Source: Rhizobium halophilum
Lineage (GTDB): Bacteria; Pseudomonadota; Alphaproteobacteria; Rhizobiales; Rhizobiaceae
Length of the DNA stretch: 64,000 nt
Direction of reading: 5' to 3'
Assembly (NCBI RefSeq): GCF_021648825.1
Contig: NZ_JAKJHS010000001.1
Coordinates: forward strand, 558,001-622,000
Part shown: positions 40,086-50,287 of the stretch, piece after piece
Layout of the letters: every line of letters starts with the position of its first letter
How positions within the stretch are numbered: the first letter of the stretch is position 1
The notes under the pieces: generated by a model
The model's input: only the letters and a program-made list of their open reading frames with translations
Database searches by the model: none
Told to the model about the DNA's origin: nothing
Made by a program: the position numbers and the translations under genes

Positions 40086-42377
40086 TTAAGAGTTGGGCTT
40101 GACGCGCTTGCGCGACCCTCTCGATGCCGGGACCCGGCGTGCTGTTTGCACCATGGCTGCAGCAACATGCGGATCGACCGGCGGAGAGAAAAGATAACCT
40201 TGAACCAGATCAGCGAAGTGGTTGTCGTTGATGAGTTGAAGCTGTTCGGCTGTTTCCACGCCCTCGATCACGACCCGCAGCCCAAGGTCGCGGGACATCT
40301 GTGCGATCCCGCGAAGAAGCTTGATCCGCTTCGGCTCCAATGTCAGATCGCGCACGAACGCCCGATCGAGCTTGACGAGGTCCAGGGGCAGTGAGGTGAG
40401 ATAGCTGAGGCTGGAAAAACCGGTGCCAAAATCGTCCACAGCAATCGTAATGCCCTTTTCCCGCAGCTGATGCAGCACCCTGCCTACGGAAACAGGATCA
40501 TCGATGAAGGAGCTTTCGGTGACCTCCAGGTGAAGGCGCGCCGGTGGCAAGGCCAAGCGCGATAACGTGGCGGATACGGTCACGACAAGTTCGGGATCGA
40601 GCAGATCGTAGACGGAGAGATTGACGGAAACTGCAACCGGACGCGCCCAGCCGCTGCACTCCTCGCAGGCACGCTCCAGAACGAATGCCGTGATCTGGGA
40701 GATGATCCCCATCTCCTCTGCCATCGGGATGAAGACGTTCGGGGGGATCATGCCCTTCTCGGGATGTCTCCAGCGGACAAGGGCCTCCATACACTCGATC
40801 TTGCTACCGTCAGCGACGTACATCGGCTGGTAGACGACGGCGAGCCGACGCTCTGCCACCGCCACCCGCAGATCTGCCCGCAACTTTTGTTCCTCGACGT
40901 AGCGAGCGTCCATCTCGGGACGAAAGAGGGATAGCGAGCCATTTCCTTTGGCCTGCGCATCCCGCAGCGCGAGGTCTGCCCTCACCAGCCAGCTCTCCAT
41001 GTCGAAGGTATCCGCCGGCGCCACGACACAGCCCGCATTGGCGGAGATGGAAATGCGCAGATCTGGCAATTCATAGGCCTGCTGGATTTCGCGATGGACC
41101 TGCTGGACTCGCGCTTCCAACTCCGACCGATCCTGCGCAAGCAAAAAGAGGGTGAATTCATCGCCCACCAGCCGACCGGCCAGAATATCCCGGCCGAATT
41201 GCGCCGAAAGCCGGCTTGCCACTGCCATCAGAAGCCGGTCGCCCACCACGTGCCCGCGCAGATCGTTGACATGCTTGAAGCCTTCAAGGTCCAGGACGAC
41301 CAGAGCAGCAAGCGTTTGGGCAGGCCGTTGGTGGAGTTCGGCCGCAGCCAAGGCAGCGAAATGGGCGCGATTGGCAAGCCCGGTCAGCGTATCGTACTGC
41401 ACCATGTGCAGGATCTTCTCGTCAGCGGCCACGCGGGCAGTGACATCCTCGAAGATCAAGACAACACCACCATCCTCACGCCGACTGGCGGAGAACTCCA
41501 CGTGCAACTCAGCCCGCAACTGGAAGACGGTCCGATCGAGGCTGCCGCTCACAAGCTTCTTCACCTCGCAGACCACCTTCGTGGGTCGGTAGCTGCCATG
41601 TGCATCGAGGACGCCGACCAGCGAAAGGCCCTGGATCTCGGAGGCCTCCGGCAGACCAAGCAGATCGCAGGCTCGGCGGTTGACCACCTCGATCCGCCCT
41701 TCGTGGTCGAGCATGATGAGACCGTGCGCGATGGTCGTAAGCGCGAGATCCAACTGGTTCGCGATGAGTCGGTTTTTTCTGGTGGCCAGAACGTTCTCGT
41801 AGAGAAACTCCCGCACGCCATTCGCCATCGACCGCGTCGTCAAACCGAAAGGAATGAGCAACAGAGACATCATCGCCAGGTGCAGATCGCCACTGGCGAC
41901 ACAGGCGAGGATGATGGGCACGCAGCATCCGAGCGTCTGGAAGTTTACCGCGTGGCGCGATCCATAGTTGCGGCCGACGATCGACATCATCGAACCCATC
42001 GTCATGGCAATGCAGGTAAAGGCGACGAAGCTGTCCTTGAGGACGAGCATGGCATGGCCGCTGGTCGTGCCGAGCAGGAGGGCCAGAAGCGTCGCGCCGA
42101 TGACGTAGCGTCGCTCCCATCGACTGATGTCCCGGTCGGTCAGCGAGGCCTTGTCAACCCTGTCGAATCGCAGAAAGTCGGCATAGCGAAGAGCAAACAC
42201 CAACGGGAAGCCGGCGCCAGCATAGAGGTAGAACCATGATCCCGTGTAACTGAAAACGATCACACACCAGACGACGTGGACGACCACGCCGGTCACCAAT
42301 GTGCCTCGATTTCCAAACAGCGAGCTGACGAAGGACAGATAAACATCTGTCGGCAGCGTCGCCTGTCGCCCCATCAT
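40086..42377 (-). CDS. Membrane PAS-GGDEF-EAL cyclic-di-GMP protein
   Basis: A 763-residue protein with about six N-terminal membrane helices (to about residue 180), a PAS domain (about 205-310), GGDEF (about 325-485) and EAL (about 500-745). The GGDEF signature reads VGDEF, with the first Gly changed to Val, so synthase activity is doubtful. The EAL part looks complete (EALVRW, VNLS, LEVTES, VDDFGTGFSSL), so it is probably a c-di-GMP phosphodiesterase, perhaps with GTP sensing by the GGDEF part. I use ATG 42377, which has GAGGGG ten bases upstream, over a TTG at 42416. Confidence 0.88.
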   Translation of the reverse strand: MMGRQATLPTDVYLSFVSSLFGNRGTLVTGVVVHVVWCVIVFSYTGSWFYLYAGAGFPLVFALRYADFLRFDRVDKASLTDRDISRWERRYVIGATLLALLLGTTSGHAMLVLKDSFVAFTCIAMTMGSMMSIVGRNYGSRHAVNFQTLGCCVPIILACVASGDLHLAMMSLLLIPFGLTTRSMANGVREFLYENVLATRKNRLIANQLDLALTTIAHGLIMLDHEGRIEVVNRRACDLLGLPEASEIQGLSLVGVLDAHGSYRPTKVVCEVKKLVSGSLDRTVFQLRAELHVEFSASRREDGGVVLIFEDVTARVAADEKILHMVQYDTLTGLANRAHFAALAAAELHQRPAQTLAALVVLDLEGFKHVNDLRGHVVGDRLLMAVASRLSAQFGRDILAGRLVGDEFTLFLLAQDRSELEARVQQVHREIQQAYELPDLRISISANAGCVVAPADTFDMESWLVRADLALRDAQAKGNGSLSLFRPEMDARYVEEQKLRADLRVAVAERRLAVVYQPMYVADGSKIECMEALVRWRHPEKGMIPPNVFIPMAEEMGIISQITAFVLERACEECSGWARPVAVSVNLSVYDLLDPELVVTVSATLSRLALPPARLHLEVTESSFIDDPVSVGRVLHQLREKGITIAVDDFGTGFSSLSYLTSLPLDLVKLDRAFVRDLTLEPKRIKLLRGIAQMSRDLGLRVVIEGVETAEQLQLINDNHFADLVQGYLFSPPVDPHVAAAMVQTARRVPASRGSRKRVKPNS

Positions 42378-42749
42378 TCGACTCTGCCCCTCGACTTCAG
42401 CAGCATCCTCGCCCAAACCCCTTAATTTTCAGGTATAGCCTGCTTCCTGATCGAGCCGACTGTATTTCAGCCTTTGCTTAACAACATCTCAAAGCCGCTT
42501 TCAAGAAACTTGCATTATCGCAGCTGACTTCGCGGGAGCCAGAAGAAAAATGAAACGTGCTCGGATTTTGGGCCAGTGACTTGGAGCCGCTGGGTCACAG
42601 CGTCTGAAAATCAAGTGAACCGGCCAGCGCCGCAATTGATTTTTCGCCGCCCAGCCAATACAGGTCGCCCTCGATTATGAGCTTTGGCGACTGCTTTCTC
42701 CTCACCACGTGAGCGGCAGGATCGCCGCAGGCTTCAACAGGAGGGGAAT
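42378..42749 (+). other. Divergent intergenic region between the GGDEF-EAL gene and the TRAP permease genes
   Basis: This 372-base gap must hold both divergent promoters. It contains an inverted repeat GTGAC (42576-42580) and GTCAC (42594-42598) that could be an operator. A short minus-strand frame ending at 42595 (peptide end AALAGSLDFQTL) has no good start and may be a remnant. A strong Shine-Dalgarno AGGAGGGG lies at its right edge. Nothing else is recognised. Confidence 0.5.
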
Positions 42750-43310
42750 ATGGCTGCGCTGCTCGCGCTTTCTCGCGCGATCGATGCCGTGACGACGGCA
42801 GTCGGAAAATCCGTGTCATGGCTGCTTTTGGCTGCTGTCTTGATCAGCGCCGGCAATGCCATCCTGCGCAAGGCACTCGACATGTCGTCTAATGCCTGGC
42901 TGGAGGTGCAGTGGTACCTGTTCGGTACAGCCTTCATGATGGCGGCAGCCTATGCCCTCCTGAAGAACGAGCATGTGCGCATCGACATCCTGTCTTCCAT
43001 GTGGACGAAGCGCACGCGCGATATCATCGACCTCGTCCTGCACATCATCTTCCTTGTTCCCTTCGCTGGGCTCATGGCCTACCTGGCCTGGCCATGGTTC
43101 TGGCTGTCGTTCAACTCCGGCGAAATTTCCTCCAATGCGGGGGGCCTCACCATCTGGCCGGCAAAACTGGTTGTGCTGCTGGGGTTCCTGCTGCTCCTGC
43201 TGCAGGCCTTCTCCGAGATCATCAAGCGCTATGCCGTCATCACCGGACGGCTGGAGGATCCGCGCCATGACACTGCCGGCGAAATGCCGCCTGCAGCGAC
43301 GGAGGTCTGA
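42750..43310 (+). CDS. TRAP transporter small permease (DctQ family)
   Basis: A 186-residue protein with four membrane helices, the small DctQ-type subunit of a tripartite ATP-independent periplasmic transporter. WLEVQWYLFGTAFMMAAAYALLKNEHVRIDI is split in the usual places, followed by FWLSFNSGEISSNAGGLTIWP. AGGAGGGG lies seven bases before ATG 42750. The large permease follows after 3 bases. Similarity to the mannitol/chloroaromatic or 2-oxo-acid subgroup fits the binding protein at 45386. Confidence 0.9.
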   Translation: MAALLALSRAIDAVTTAVGKSVSWLLLAAVLISAGNAILRKALDMSSNAWLEVQWYLFGTAFMMAAAYALLKNEHVRIDILSSMWTKRTRDIIDLVLHIIFLVPFAGLMAYLAWPWFWLSFNSGEISSNAGGLTIWPAKLVVLLGFLLLLLQAFSEIIKRYAVITGRLEDPRHDTAGEMPPAATEV

Positions 43311-43313
43311 CGC

Positions 43314-45290
43314 GTGATTGACTTCATTGCCCATAATCTGCCGCTGGTGATGTTCTCCAGCGTCATGCTGATGCTGCTGCTCGGCTATCCTGTCGCCTTC
43401 ACGCTTGCCGCCGGGGGCCTGCTCTACTTCGTGATCGGCGTGGAACTCTCCGCCATCTCGCCGGAAATCCGGCTGTTCTGGCCGCTGCTGCAATCGCACC
43501 CCGAGCGCATCTACGGCATCATGTATAACGATACGCTGCTGGCGATCCCCTTCTTTACCTTCATGGGGATCATTCTCGAGCGCTCCCGAATGGCGGAAGA
43601 CCTGCTGGACACGATCGGCCAGCTCTTCGGGCCGGTACGCGGCGGCCTCGCCTATGCCGTCATCCTCGTTGGCGCGCTGCTTGGCGCCACCACCGGCGTG
43701 GTTGCGGCCTCGGTCATGGCCATGGGCCTGATCTCCCTGCCGATCATGATGCGCTACGGTTACCAGCGGCCGCTGGTGGCCGGCACGATCGCAGCTTCCG
43801 GGACGCTCGCCCAGATCGTCCCGCCATCGCTCGTGCTGATCGTCATGGCTGACCAGCTCGGCCGTTCGGTAGGGGACATGTATGTTGGTGCCCTCTATCC
43901 AGCACTGATGATCGTGGGAGTCTACTGCCTCTACATCTTCGCCATCTCCATGTTGAAGCCGCAATGGGCGCCGGCACTTCCGATGGAAGCCCGCACGCTC
44001 GGCAATGGCGTGACCTCGCTCGGCGTGATGCTCCTGGTCTCCATCGCCCTCTATTATCTCGGCATGCACGTGCTTTTCACGGCCATCGGCAGTCCGGAAT
44101 GGCAGCTGGTCACCGCCATGGCCTTCGCCGTGGGAACGGCCTATGCGGTGGCACTGATCAACAGCCGGCTTGAAAAGAAGATCATCTCACGGCTCGCCGA
44201 GCAGGTTATCATCGTTCTTGTGCCGCCGCTGGCGCTGATCTTCCTCGTCCTCGGCACCATTTTCCTCGGCATCGCGACGCCAACAGAAGGCGGCGCGATG
44301 GGTGCAACCGGCGCACTTCTGTTGGCGCTTGGAAAGGGTCGACTGAACTTCGGCATTGTGAAGAACGCGCTGGAAGCCACCACCAAGCTTTCCGCCTTTG
44401 TCATGATGATCCTGATCGGCGCGCGCGTCTTCGGCCTGACCTTCTACGGCATCAACGGCAATGTCTGGATCGAGGAACTGCTGCTGGCGCTCCCCGGCGG
44501 AGACTACGGCTTCCTGATCGTCGTAACGATCATCGTCTTCATTCTCGGCTGCTTCCTCGATTTCTTCGAGATCGCCTTCATCATGGTGCCCTTGCTGGCA
44601 CCGGTGGCAGAAGCGCATGGGATAGACCTGGTCTGGTTCGGCATTATGCTCAGCATCAACCTGCAGACGTCGTTCCTGACTCCGCCGTTCGGCTTCTCGC
44701 TATTCTTCCTGCGTTCCATCGCTCCCGCCTCGCCATGGCTGGACAAGGTGACCAAGAAGACCATGCCGGCGATGAAGACGACGGAAATCTACAAGGGCGT
44801 CTTCCCGTACATTGTCATCCAGTTCCTGATGATCCTGGTGGTCATCTTCTTCCCGGGCTTGGTGATGCACTACAAGGCCGAGACGCCTGCAGCCAATCCG
44901 GCGGATTTCCAGATCGAGATCCCTGGGTTTGGAGGCCAGAACAACAGCGGCCCCAACTTCGGCCTCCCGCCGATTGGCGGACAGGGGGGAAGCGGTGGGG
45001 CTGGTGGCGGCAACGCACCCAATCTCGGCCTGCCTCCGCTCGGCCTCGGCGGAGGACAGCAGGCACCCAACTCGACCGCGCCAGCAACGCCGCCAGCGCT
45101 CGGCTTGCCTCCGCTCGATCTGGGCGGACAGCAGCCCGAACCGCAGCCGGCACAGCCGGCCGCGCCACAGATCGGCTTGCCACCGCTACAGGGTCTCCCG
45201 GGCCAGCCGCCAGCGCAAACAGAGCAACCTGCAGCCGCCCAACAACCGGCACAACCGGACCTCAGCCAGCCACCGCCGATCAATCAGTGA
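43314..45290 (+). CDS. TRAP transporter large permease (DctM family) with GLPPL-repeat tail
   Basis: A 658-residue protein. Residues 1-520 are a normal DctM large permease with about 12-14 membrane helices, including GATTGVVAASVMAMGLISLP and NLQTSFLTPPFGFSLFFLRS. Residues 521-658 are a Pro/Gly/Gln-rich tail with four GLPP(I/L) units (near 550, 572, 598 and 621), separated by GGQQ-like spacers. The tail follows the last helix and ends PPPINQ; its side of the membrane is unclear. Start is GTG 43314. Such a tail is not part of the family core. Confidence 0.9.
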   Translation: MIDFIAHNLPLVMFSSVMLMLLLGYPVAFTLAAGGLLYFVIGVELSAISPEIRLFWPLLQSHPERIYGIMYNDTLLAIPFFTFMGIILERSRMAEDLLDTIGQLFGPVRGGLAYAVILVGALLGATTGVVAASVMAMGLISLPIMMRYGYQRPLVAGTIAASGTLAQIVPPSLVLIVMADQLGRSVGDMYVGALYPALMIVGVYCLYIFAISMLKPQWAPALPMEARTLGNGVTSLGVMLLVSIALYYLGMHVLFTAIGSPEWQLVTAMAFAVGTAYAVALINSRLEKKIISRLAEQVIIVLVPPLALIFLVLGTIFLGIATPTEGGAMGATGALLLALGKGRLNFGIVKNALEATTKLSAFVMMILIGARVFGLTFYGINGNVWIEELLLALPGGDYGFLIVVTIIVFILGCFLDFFEIAFIMVPLLAPVAEAHGIDLVWFGIMLSINLQTSFLTPPFGFSLFFLRSIAPASPWLDKVTKKTMPAMKTTEIYKGVFPYIVIQFLMILVVIFFPGLVMHYKAETPAANPADFQIEIPGFGGQNNSGPNFGLPPIGGQGGSGGAGGGNAPNLGLPPLGLGGGQQAPNSTAPATPPALGLPPLDLGGQQPEPQPAQPAAPQIGLPPLQGLPGQPPAQTEQPAAAQQPAQPDLSQPPPINQ

Positions 45291-45332
45291 TGACGGGGGC
45301 GACTGAGGTCGCCCGCGCAACCCTTCCAAGAA

Positions 45333-45369
45333 AATGGCCCGGACATAGCTGCCCGGGCCATTTCTTTTG
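45333..45369. terminator. Terminator shared by the convergent TRAP permease and binding protein genes
   Basis: AATGGCCCGG (45333-45342) pairs with CCGGGCCATT (45353-45362), with TTTCTTTT after it on the plus strand. It stands between the permease stop (45290) and the convergent binding protein stop (45386). Confidence 0.85.
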
Positions 45370-45385
45370 CGACAGGTTCGTCTGA

Positions 45386-46591
<1,206 letters not shown>

Positions 46592-46773
46592 TCATTCCTT
46601 AGTGTTGGAAGCAGGAATTTTGCAACGAATCCGGGAACCTGCGCAAGAACGGGCCAGTCGTGGGAGATTGTTGACCATATGCTTAAAGATTGGGCGGAAG
46701 GAGCTTTTCCCAGCAAGCTTGACGACCCGCTGATCCAGCGCGACAAGTCGAATTCATGTTCCGGAGACACCAG

Positions 46774-47571
46774 ATGCCAAAGCCGATCGTAGCCGTGCCT
46801 GCAGATATTCGGGAAATCGAAGGCGCCGTATGGCATGCAAGCCCGAATCAGTACCTGAAGGCGGCCCTTAAAGTAGCGGAGGTGATGTGCTTCGTCGTGC
46901 CGGCTTTCGAGGAGGGCAATGAGATCGATGCCATTCTTGATCGGGTCGACGGCGTGCTCGTTTCCGGATCCGCCACCAACGTTCATCCGTCACTCTACGG
47001 CAAGCCTGCGACGGATGCCGATGGTCCGTTCGATCCCGCGCGTGACGCGACCTCCTTGGCGCTGATTCGAGGAGCGCTGGAACGCGACATTCCGCTGCTC
47101 GCCATCTGCCGAGGCATCCAGGAACTGAACGTCGCGCTCGGCGGAACGCTGGCGACGGAGATCCACGAGCAGCCCGGAATGTGGGACCATCGTAAGCCCA
47201 ATGCGCCGGAACGTGACCACATGTTCGCCATCCGCCAGCCCGTTTTCGTGCAGGAAGGATCCTGCATCGCCCGTCACCTCGGTCTGTCGGGGGAAATACA
47301 GGTGAACTCGCTCCACCGCCAAGCCATCGGCGAGACGGCGCCGCGCCTTAAGGTTGAAGCCACCGCAGAGGACGGGACGATCGAGGCTGTTTCGGTCATC
47401 GACGCCAAGAACTTCGCAATCGGCGTCCAATGGCACCCGGAGTATTGGGCGGAAACCGATTGCCCCTCACGCGCCCTCTTCCAGGCTTTCGGCGATGCTG
47501 TTCGAGCTTATGCCACCAACAGGACCGGACCCGCGGTCGAGCGGCCAAAGTCGCTCTCCGCCGTCCGCTGA
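46774..47571 (+). CDS. Gamma-glutamyl-GABA hydrolase family (class I glutamine amidotransferase-like)
   Basis: A 265-residue protein of the peptidase C26/PuuD family. The nucleophile is Cys112 in LLAICRGIQELN, with His221 and Glu223 in QWHPEYW completing the triad. GVLVSGSATNVHPSLYG matches the family oxyanion region. PuuD releases GABA from gamma-glutamyl-GABA in putrescine breakdown, but no puu genes are nearby. The ATG at 46774 has GGAG about ten bases upstream. It is divergent from the TRAP binding protein gene, so they may share control. Confidence 0.88.
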   Translation: MPKPIVAVPADIREIEGAVWHASPNQYLKAALKVAEVMCFVVPAFEEGNEIDAILDRVDGVLVSGSATNVHPSLYGKPATDADGPFDPARDATSLALIRGALERDIPLLAICRGIQELNVALGGTLATEIHEQPGMWDHRKPNAPERDHMFAIRQPVFVQEGSCIARHLGLSGEIQVNSLHRQAIGETAPRLKVEATAEDGTIEAVSVIDAKNFAIGVQWHPEYWAETDCPSRALFQAFGDAVRAYATNRTGPAVERPKSLSAVR

Positions 47572-47591
47572 TCAGCAGGGGCAGGAAGGCT

Positions 47592-48554
47592 TCAACGCTT
47601 TACGGGCGTCTCCGGCACCGGCGAAATCACCTTCTTCTCCTTGAACCAGCCGATCAGGTTGTCGACCACGAGATCGGCCATCGCATTGCGGGTCGGCACG
47701 GATGCCGAGGCCACATGCGGCAGGAGGCAAGCATTGGCCAGCTCCAGGAATTCCGGCCGCACGTTCGGCTCGTCATAGAAGACATCCAGCCCGGCCGCGG
47801 CAATGGTGCCATTCTTCAGCGCGGCGATCAGATGGTCCTCGTTGACGCTGGTCCCGCGCCCCACGTTGATGAACACCCCGTTTTCACCAAGCGCCTTGAA
47901 GATCTCCATATCGAAAATCTTGTGCGTGGCAGCGGTACCCGGAACAACGGAGATGAGGGTATCGACCGCCTCGGCCATGTCCTTCAATGAGGAATAATAG
48001 GTATAGTCGACGCCTTCGCGACGGCTGCGGGTATGATAGCCCAGTTCCACCTTGAACGGCTCCAGCCGCTTGGCGATCTCCATGCCGATGCGACCGAGCC
48101 CAAGAATACCCACCTTGCGGCCTTTGAGCGAAAGCGGGGTCAGGGGATACGGGCCTTCGTTCTTCCAGCGCCCCTCCCGCAGATGGTTTTCTGCCTTTGG
48201 ATATTGGCGGACCGTGTTGAGCAGCAGTGCAATCGTCGTATCCGCAACCTCATCGTTCAAGACGTCTGGCGTATGGGTCACGACAATGCCGTGCTCAGCA
48301 GCCTTCTTGGTGTCCACTCCATCATAGCCGACGCCGAAGTTTGAGACGATCTCCAGATTGGGCAGGCTCTCGATCCAGCCATTGTCAAGGACGCCCGAGA
48401 TGGCGACACCCCGAATACGATCGCGCAGTTCCGGAGCAACCTCCGTCGGCGCTCCCATAGGCACGGCGACGATTTCGACGTGCTCCTTCAGCCTTTCAAG
48501 AACGCGCGGGTGGATTCGTCCTGGAACGAGCACGGCAACGGAATGGTCGGGCAT
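47592..48554 (-). CDS. D-isomer 2-hydroxyacid dehydrogenase (glyoxylate/hydroxypyruvate reductase-like)
   Basis: A 320-residue NAD(P)-dependent enzyme. The nucleotide-binding motif is VGILGLGRIGMEIAKRLEP; catalytic residues are the Arg in NVGRGTSVNED, the Glu in FYDEPNVRPE and the His in LLPHVASAS. Sequence is closest to glyoxylate or hydroxypyruvate reductases (GhrB-like). It starts 17 bases after the LacI-type regulator gene and is co-transcribed with it, so its expression probably responds to that regulator's sugar or acid effector. Confidence 0.9.
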   Translation of the reverse strand: MPDHSVAVLVPGRIHPRVLERLKEHVEIVAVPMGAPTEVAPELRDRIRGVAISGVLDNGWIESLPNLEIVSNFGVGYDGVDTKKAAEHGIVVTHTPDVLNDEVADTTIALLLNTVRQYPKAENHLREGRWKNEGPYPLTPLSLKGRKVGILGLGRIGMEIAKRLEPFKVELGYHTRSRREGVDYTYYSSLKDMAEAVDTLISVVPGTAATHKIFDMEIFKALGENGVFINVGRGTSVNEDHLIAALKNGTIAAAGLDVFYDEPNVRPEFLELANACLLPHVASASVPTRNAMADLVVDNLIGWFKEKKVISPVPETPVKR

Positions 48555-48571
48555 GGTGTCTCCTCGTTTCT

Positions 48572-49594
48572 TCAGCTTCTTGACTTGTAGATGCCGGTCG
48601 ACTGGCGGATGCGCATTTCCGGCTTGATCAGGTGGATGCCATCGGGATCATGGCTGCCGGCCAGGCGGTCCAGAAGCGCGCGCGCCGCAAGCCTTCCCAC
48701 CTCGCTCTGGCCGTTCCACACGGTGGTGAGCGCCGGCGTCGCGATCGACGCCTCCTCCAGGTCGTCGTAACCGGTCACCGAGATATCCTGTCCGGGAACG
48801 AGGCCGGCGCGGGCAATGCCGTTCATTAGACCGATGGCGACGAGGTCGTTCCAGCAGACGGCCGCAGTAGGCTTCTGCGGCAGGGAGAGGAAATGCACGG
48901 CCGCCTCGAAGCCCCCCTGCTTGGATCGGGGTCCGGGAATGCGCAACTCCGGATCCACCTCGATCCCGGCTCGACGAAGCGCGTTAACATAGCCCTGGTA
49001 GCGGTCGCGGCCTGTGGACGTCTGGTCTGTTCCACCTATCATGGCGATCACGCGATGTCCGAGGCCGATCAGATGGTTGGTGGCAAGCGAGATCCCGTAG
49101 CTGTCGTCACCGCGGTACGTCGGCAGGTTGACCCCATCCATGGAGCGCGCCACGAGAATCGCCGGCAGCCCGTTGGCCTCGGCAAGCTTCACGTCCTCCA
49201 TCGGCGTACCGATGGCCGGAGACATGATGACCCCGTCACCGCCGAGTTGCAGCAGGGTCTCGATGAATGTCCGCTGCTTCTCGACCGAATCGTAGTGGTT
49301 GGACAGGATGAAGGTCTGGCCGCTGCGGTCGAGTTCACTTTCGATGGCTTTGAGGATTTCCCCATAGAACGGGTTCATGATGTCGTGGACGACCACACCC
49401 ACGATTCCGGAGCGCGACGTGCGAAGACTGGCGGCGCGTCGATTGTAGATATAACCCAGTGTCCGGGCCTGACCCTTGATCTTCTCGCGTGTTTCTGCCG
49501 CGACAAGCGGGCTGTCGCGCAACGCAAGCGATATCGTGGCCGTGGAAAGTCCAAGGCTTTCCGCTATGGTCGACAGCTTGATTTTCTGAGCCAC
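48572..49594 (-). CDS. LacI/GalR-family transcriptional regulator
   Basis: A 340-residue repressor. The N-terminal helix-turn-helix KLSTIAESLGLSTATISLALRDS is followed by a hinge and a periplasmic-binding-protein-like effector domain (about 60-335). It is the first gene of a pair with the 2-hydroxyacid dehydrogenase. A TTTAAAC-TC-GTTTAAA palindrome lies 38 bases upstream of its start, so it probably represses itself and the dehydrogenase. The effector is unknown. Confidence 0.92.
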   Translation of the reverse strand: MAQKIKLSTIAESLGLSTATISLALRDSPLVAAETREKIKGQARTLGYIYNRRAASLRTSRSGIVGVVVHDIMNPFYGEILKAIESELDRSGQTFILSNHYDSVEKQRTFIETLLQLGGDGVIMSPAIGTPMEDVKLAEANGLPAILVARSMDGVNLPTYRGDDSYGISLATNHLIGLGHRVIAMIGGTDQTSTGRDRYQGYVNALRRAGIEVDPELRIPGPRSKQGGFEAAVHFLSLPQKPTAAVCWNDLVAIGLMNGIARAGLVPGQDISVTGYDDLEEASIATPALTTVWNGQSEVGRLAARALLDRLAGSHDPDGIHLIKPEMRIRQSTGIYKSRS

Positions 49595-49631
49595 GTCCCC
49601 TCCGGCCAGGCTACACCGGCGTCAGCCGGCG

Positions 49632-49647
49632 TTTAAACTCGTTTAAA
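49632..49647. promoter_or_regulatory. Candidate LacI-type operator
   Basis: TTTAAAC and GTTTAAA arms around a TC spacer give a 16-base palindrome directly upstream of the LacI-family gene, in the size and symmetry usual for this regulator family. Confidence 0.65.
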
Positions 49648-49651
49648 TTCT

Positions 49652-50203
49652 TTAATCCTGTTCCGCAACTGCCTGCTCTGCTGAAGCAACAGGAACGGCA
49701 ACGGTGGCCGGAGCCTGCAGGTTCTCGTCCATCGCCTTCAGCAGGCGAAGCAGGGCCTTCGTCTCCTTTTCGGAAAAATTGCGTAACGCCAGCGCGCTGC
49801 AATCCGCTACGCTGCGATTGATCTGCTCCACCGTCGCCCTTCCCTGTGCGGTGAGAAAGACCTTGGTGAGGCGTCCGTCAGTTCCGTCTTCGCGGCGATT
49901 GACGAAGCCTTGCACCTCCAGTCTGCCAATGGTGCGGGTCATGGTGGGAGCCTTGACCCCCAGTCGCTCCGCCAGTTGCCCGGCGGTCAAACCATCCTGC
50001 GCTGCCAGGGAGAGGATGACGCCGTCTTGGCCGGCGTAGAGCCCGCTATGCGCGAGACTGCGGCTGAGGGCGGTACGCAGGGAACGGGCAGCTTGGGTGA
50101 CGGCACTTGCAAGCTCACCTCCGGCAGGTCCGGCAAAATCCTTCTTCTTGTCGGATTTGCACTTCTTGCCGTCTTTCTTCTTGCCGTCCTTCTTCTTGAC
50201 CAT
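49652..50203 (-). CDS. MarR-family transcriptional regulator with lysine-rich N-terminus
   Basis: A 183-residue protein with a winged-helix MarR domain (about 30-165): LSLAAQDGLTAGQLAERLG, then MTRTIGRLEVQGFVNRRED, cover the recognition helix and wing. The first 22 residues hold about 12 lysines, with KKKDGKKKDGKK as an imperfect repeat. This tail is not part of the family and may bind DNA or RNA non-specifically. The gene is divergent from a creatininase-family gene, with an inverted repeat in the 84-base gap that may be its operator. Confidence 0.9.
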   Translation of the reverse strand: MVKKKDGKKKDGKKCKSDKKKDFAGPAGGELASAVTQAARSLRTALSRSLAHSGLYAGQDGVILSLAAQDGLTAGQLAERLGVKAPTMTRTIGRLEVQGFVNRREDGTDGRLTKVFLTAQGRATVEQINRSVADCSALALRNFSEKETKALLRLLKAMDENLQAPATVAVPVASAEQAVAEQD

Positions 50204-50228
50204 GCAGTCTCCCCGTCTCTATGCCGGA

Positions 50229-50250
50229 TCGAGCATGGCTTTATGCTCGA
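50229..50250. promoter_or_regulatory. Candidate MarR operator between divergent genes
   Basis: TCGAGCAT (50229-50236) and ATGCTCGA (50243-50250) form a perfect inverted repeat with a six-base spacer in the 84-base divergent region. This is the usual place and size for a MarR-type site. Confidence 0.6.
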
Positions 50251-50287
50251 CGCCTTACCCATACCGAAACCGCGAAAAGACCGCCAG

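Noticed and set aside
41094..42239. A 381-codon open frame on the plus strand
   Set aside because: Antisense to the GGDEF-EAL gene, whose motifs are clear.
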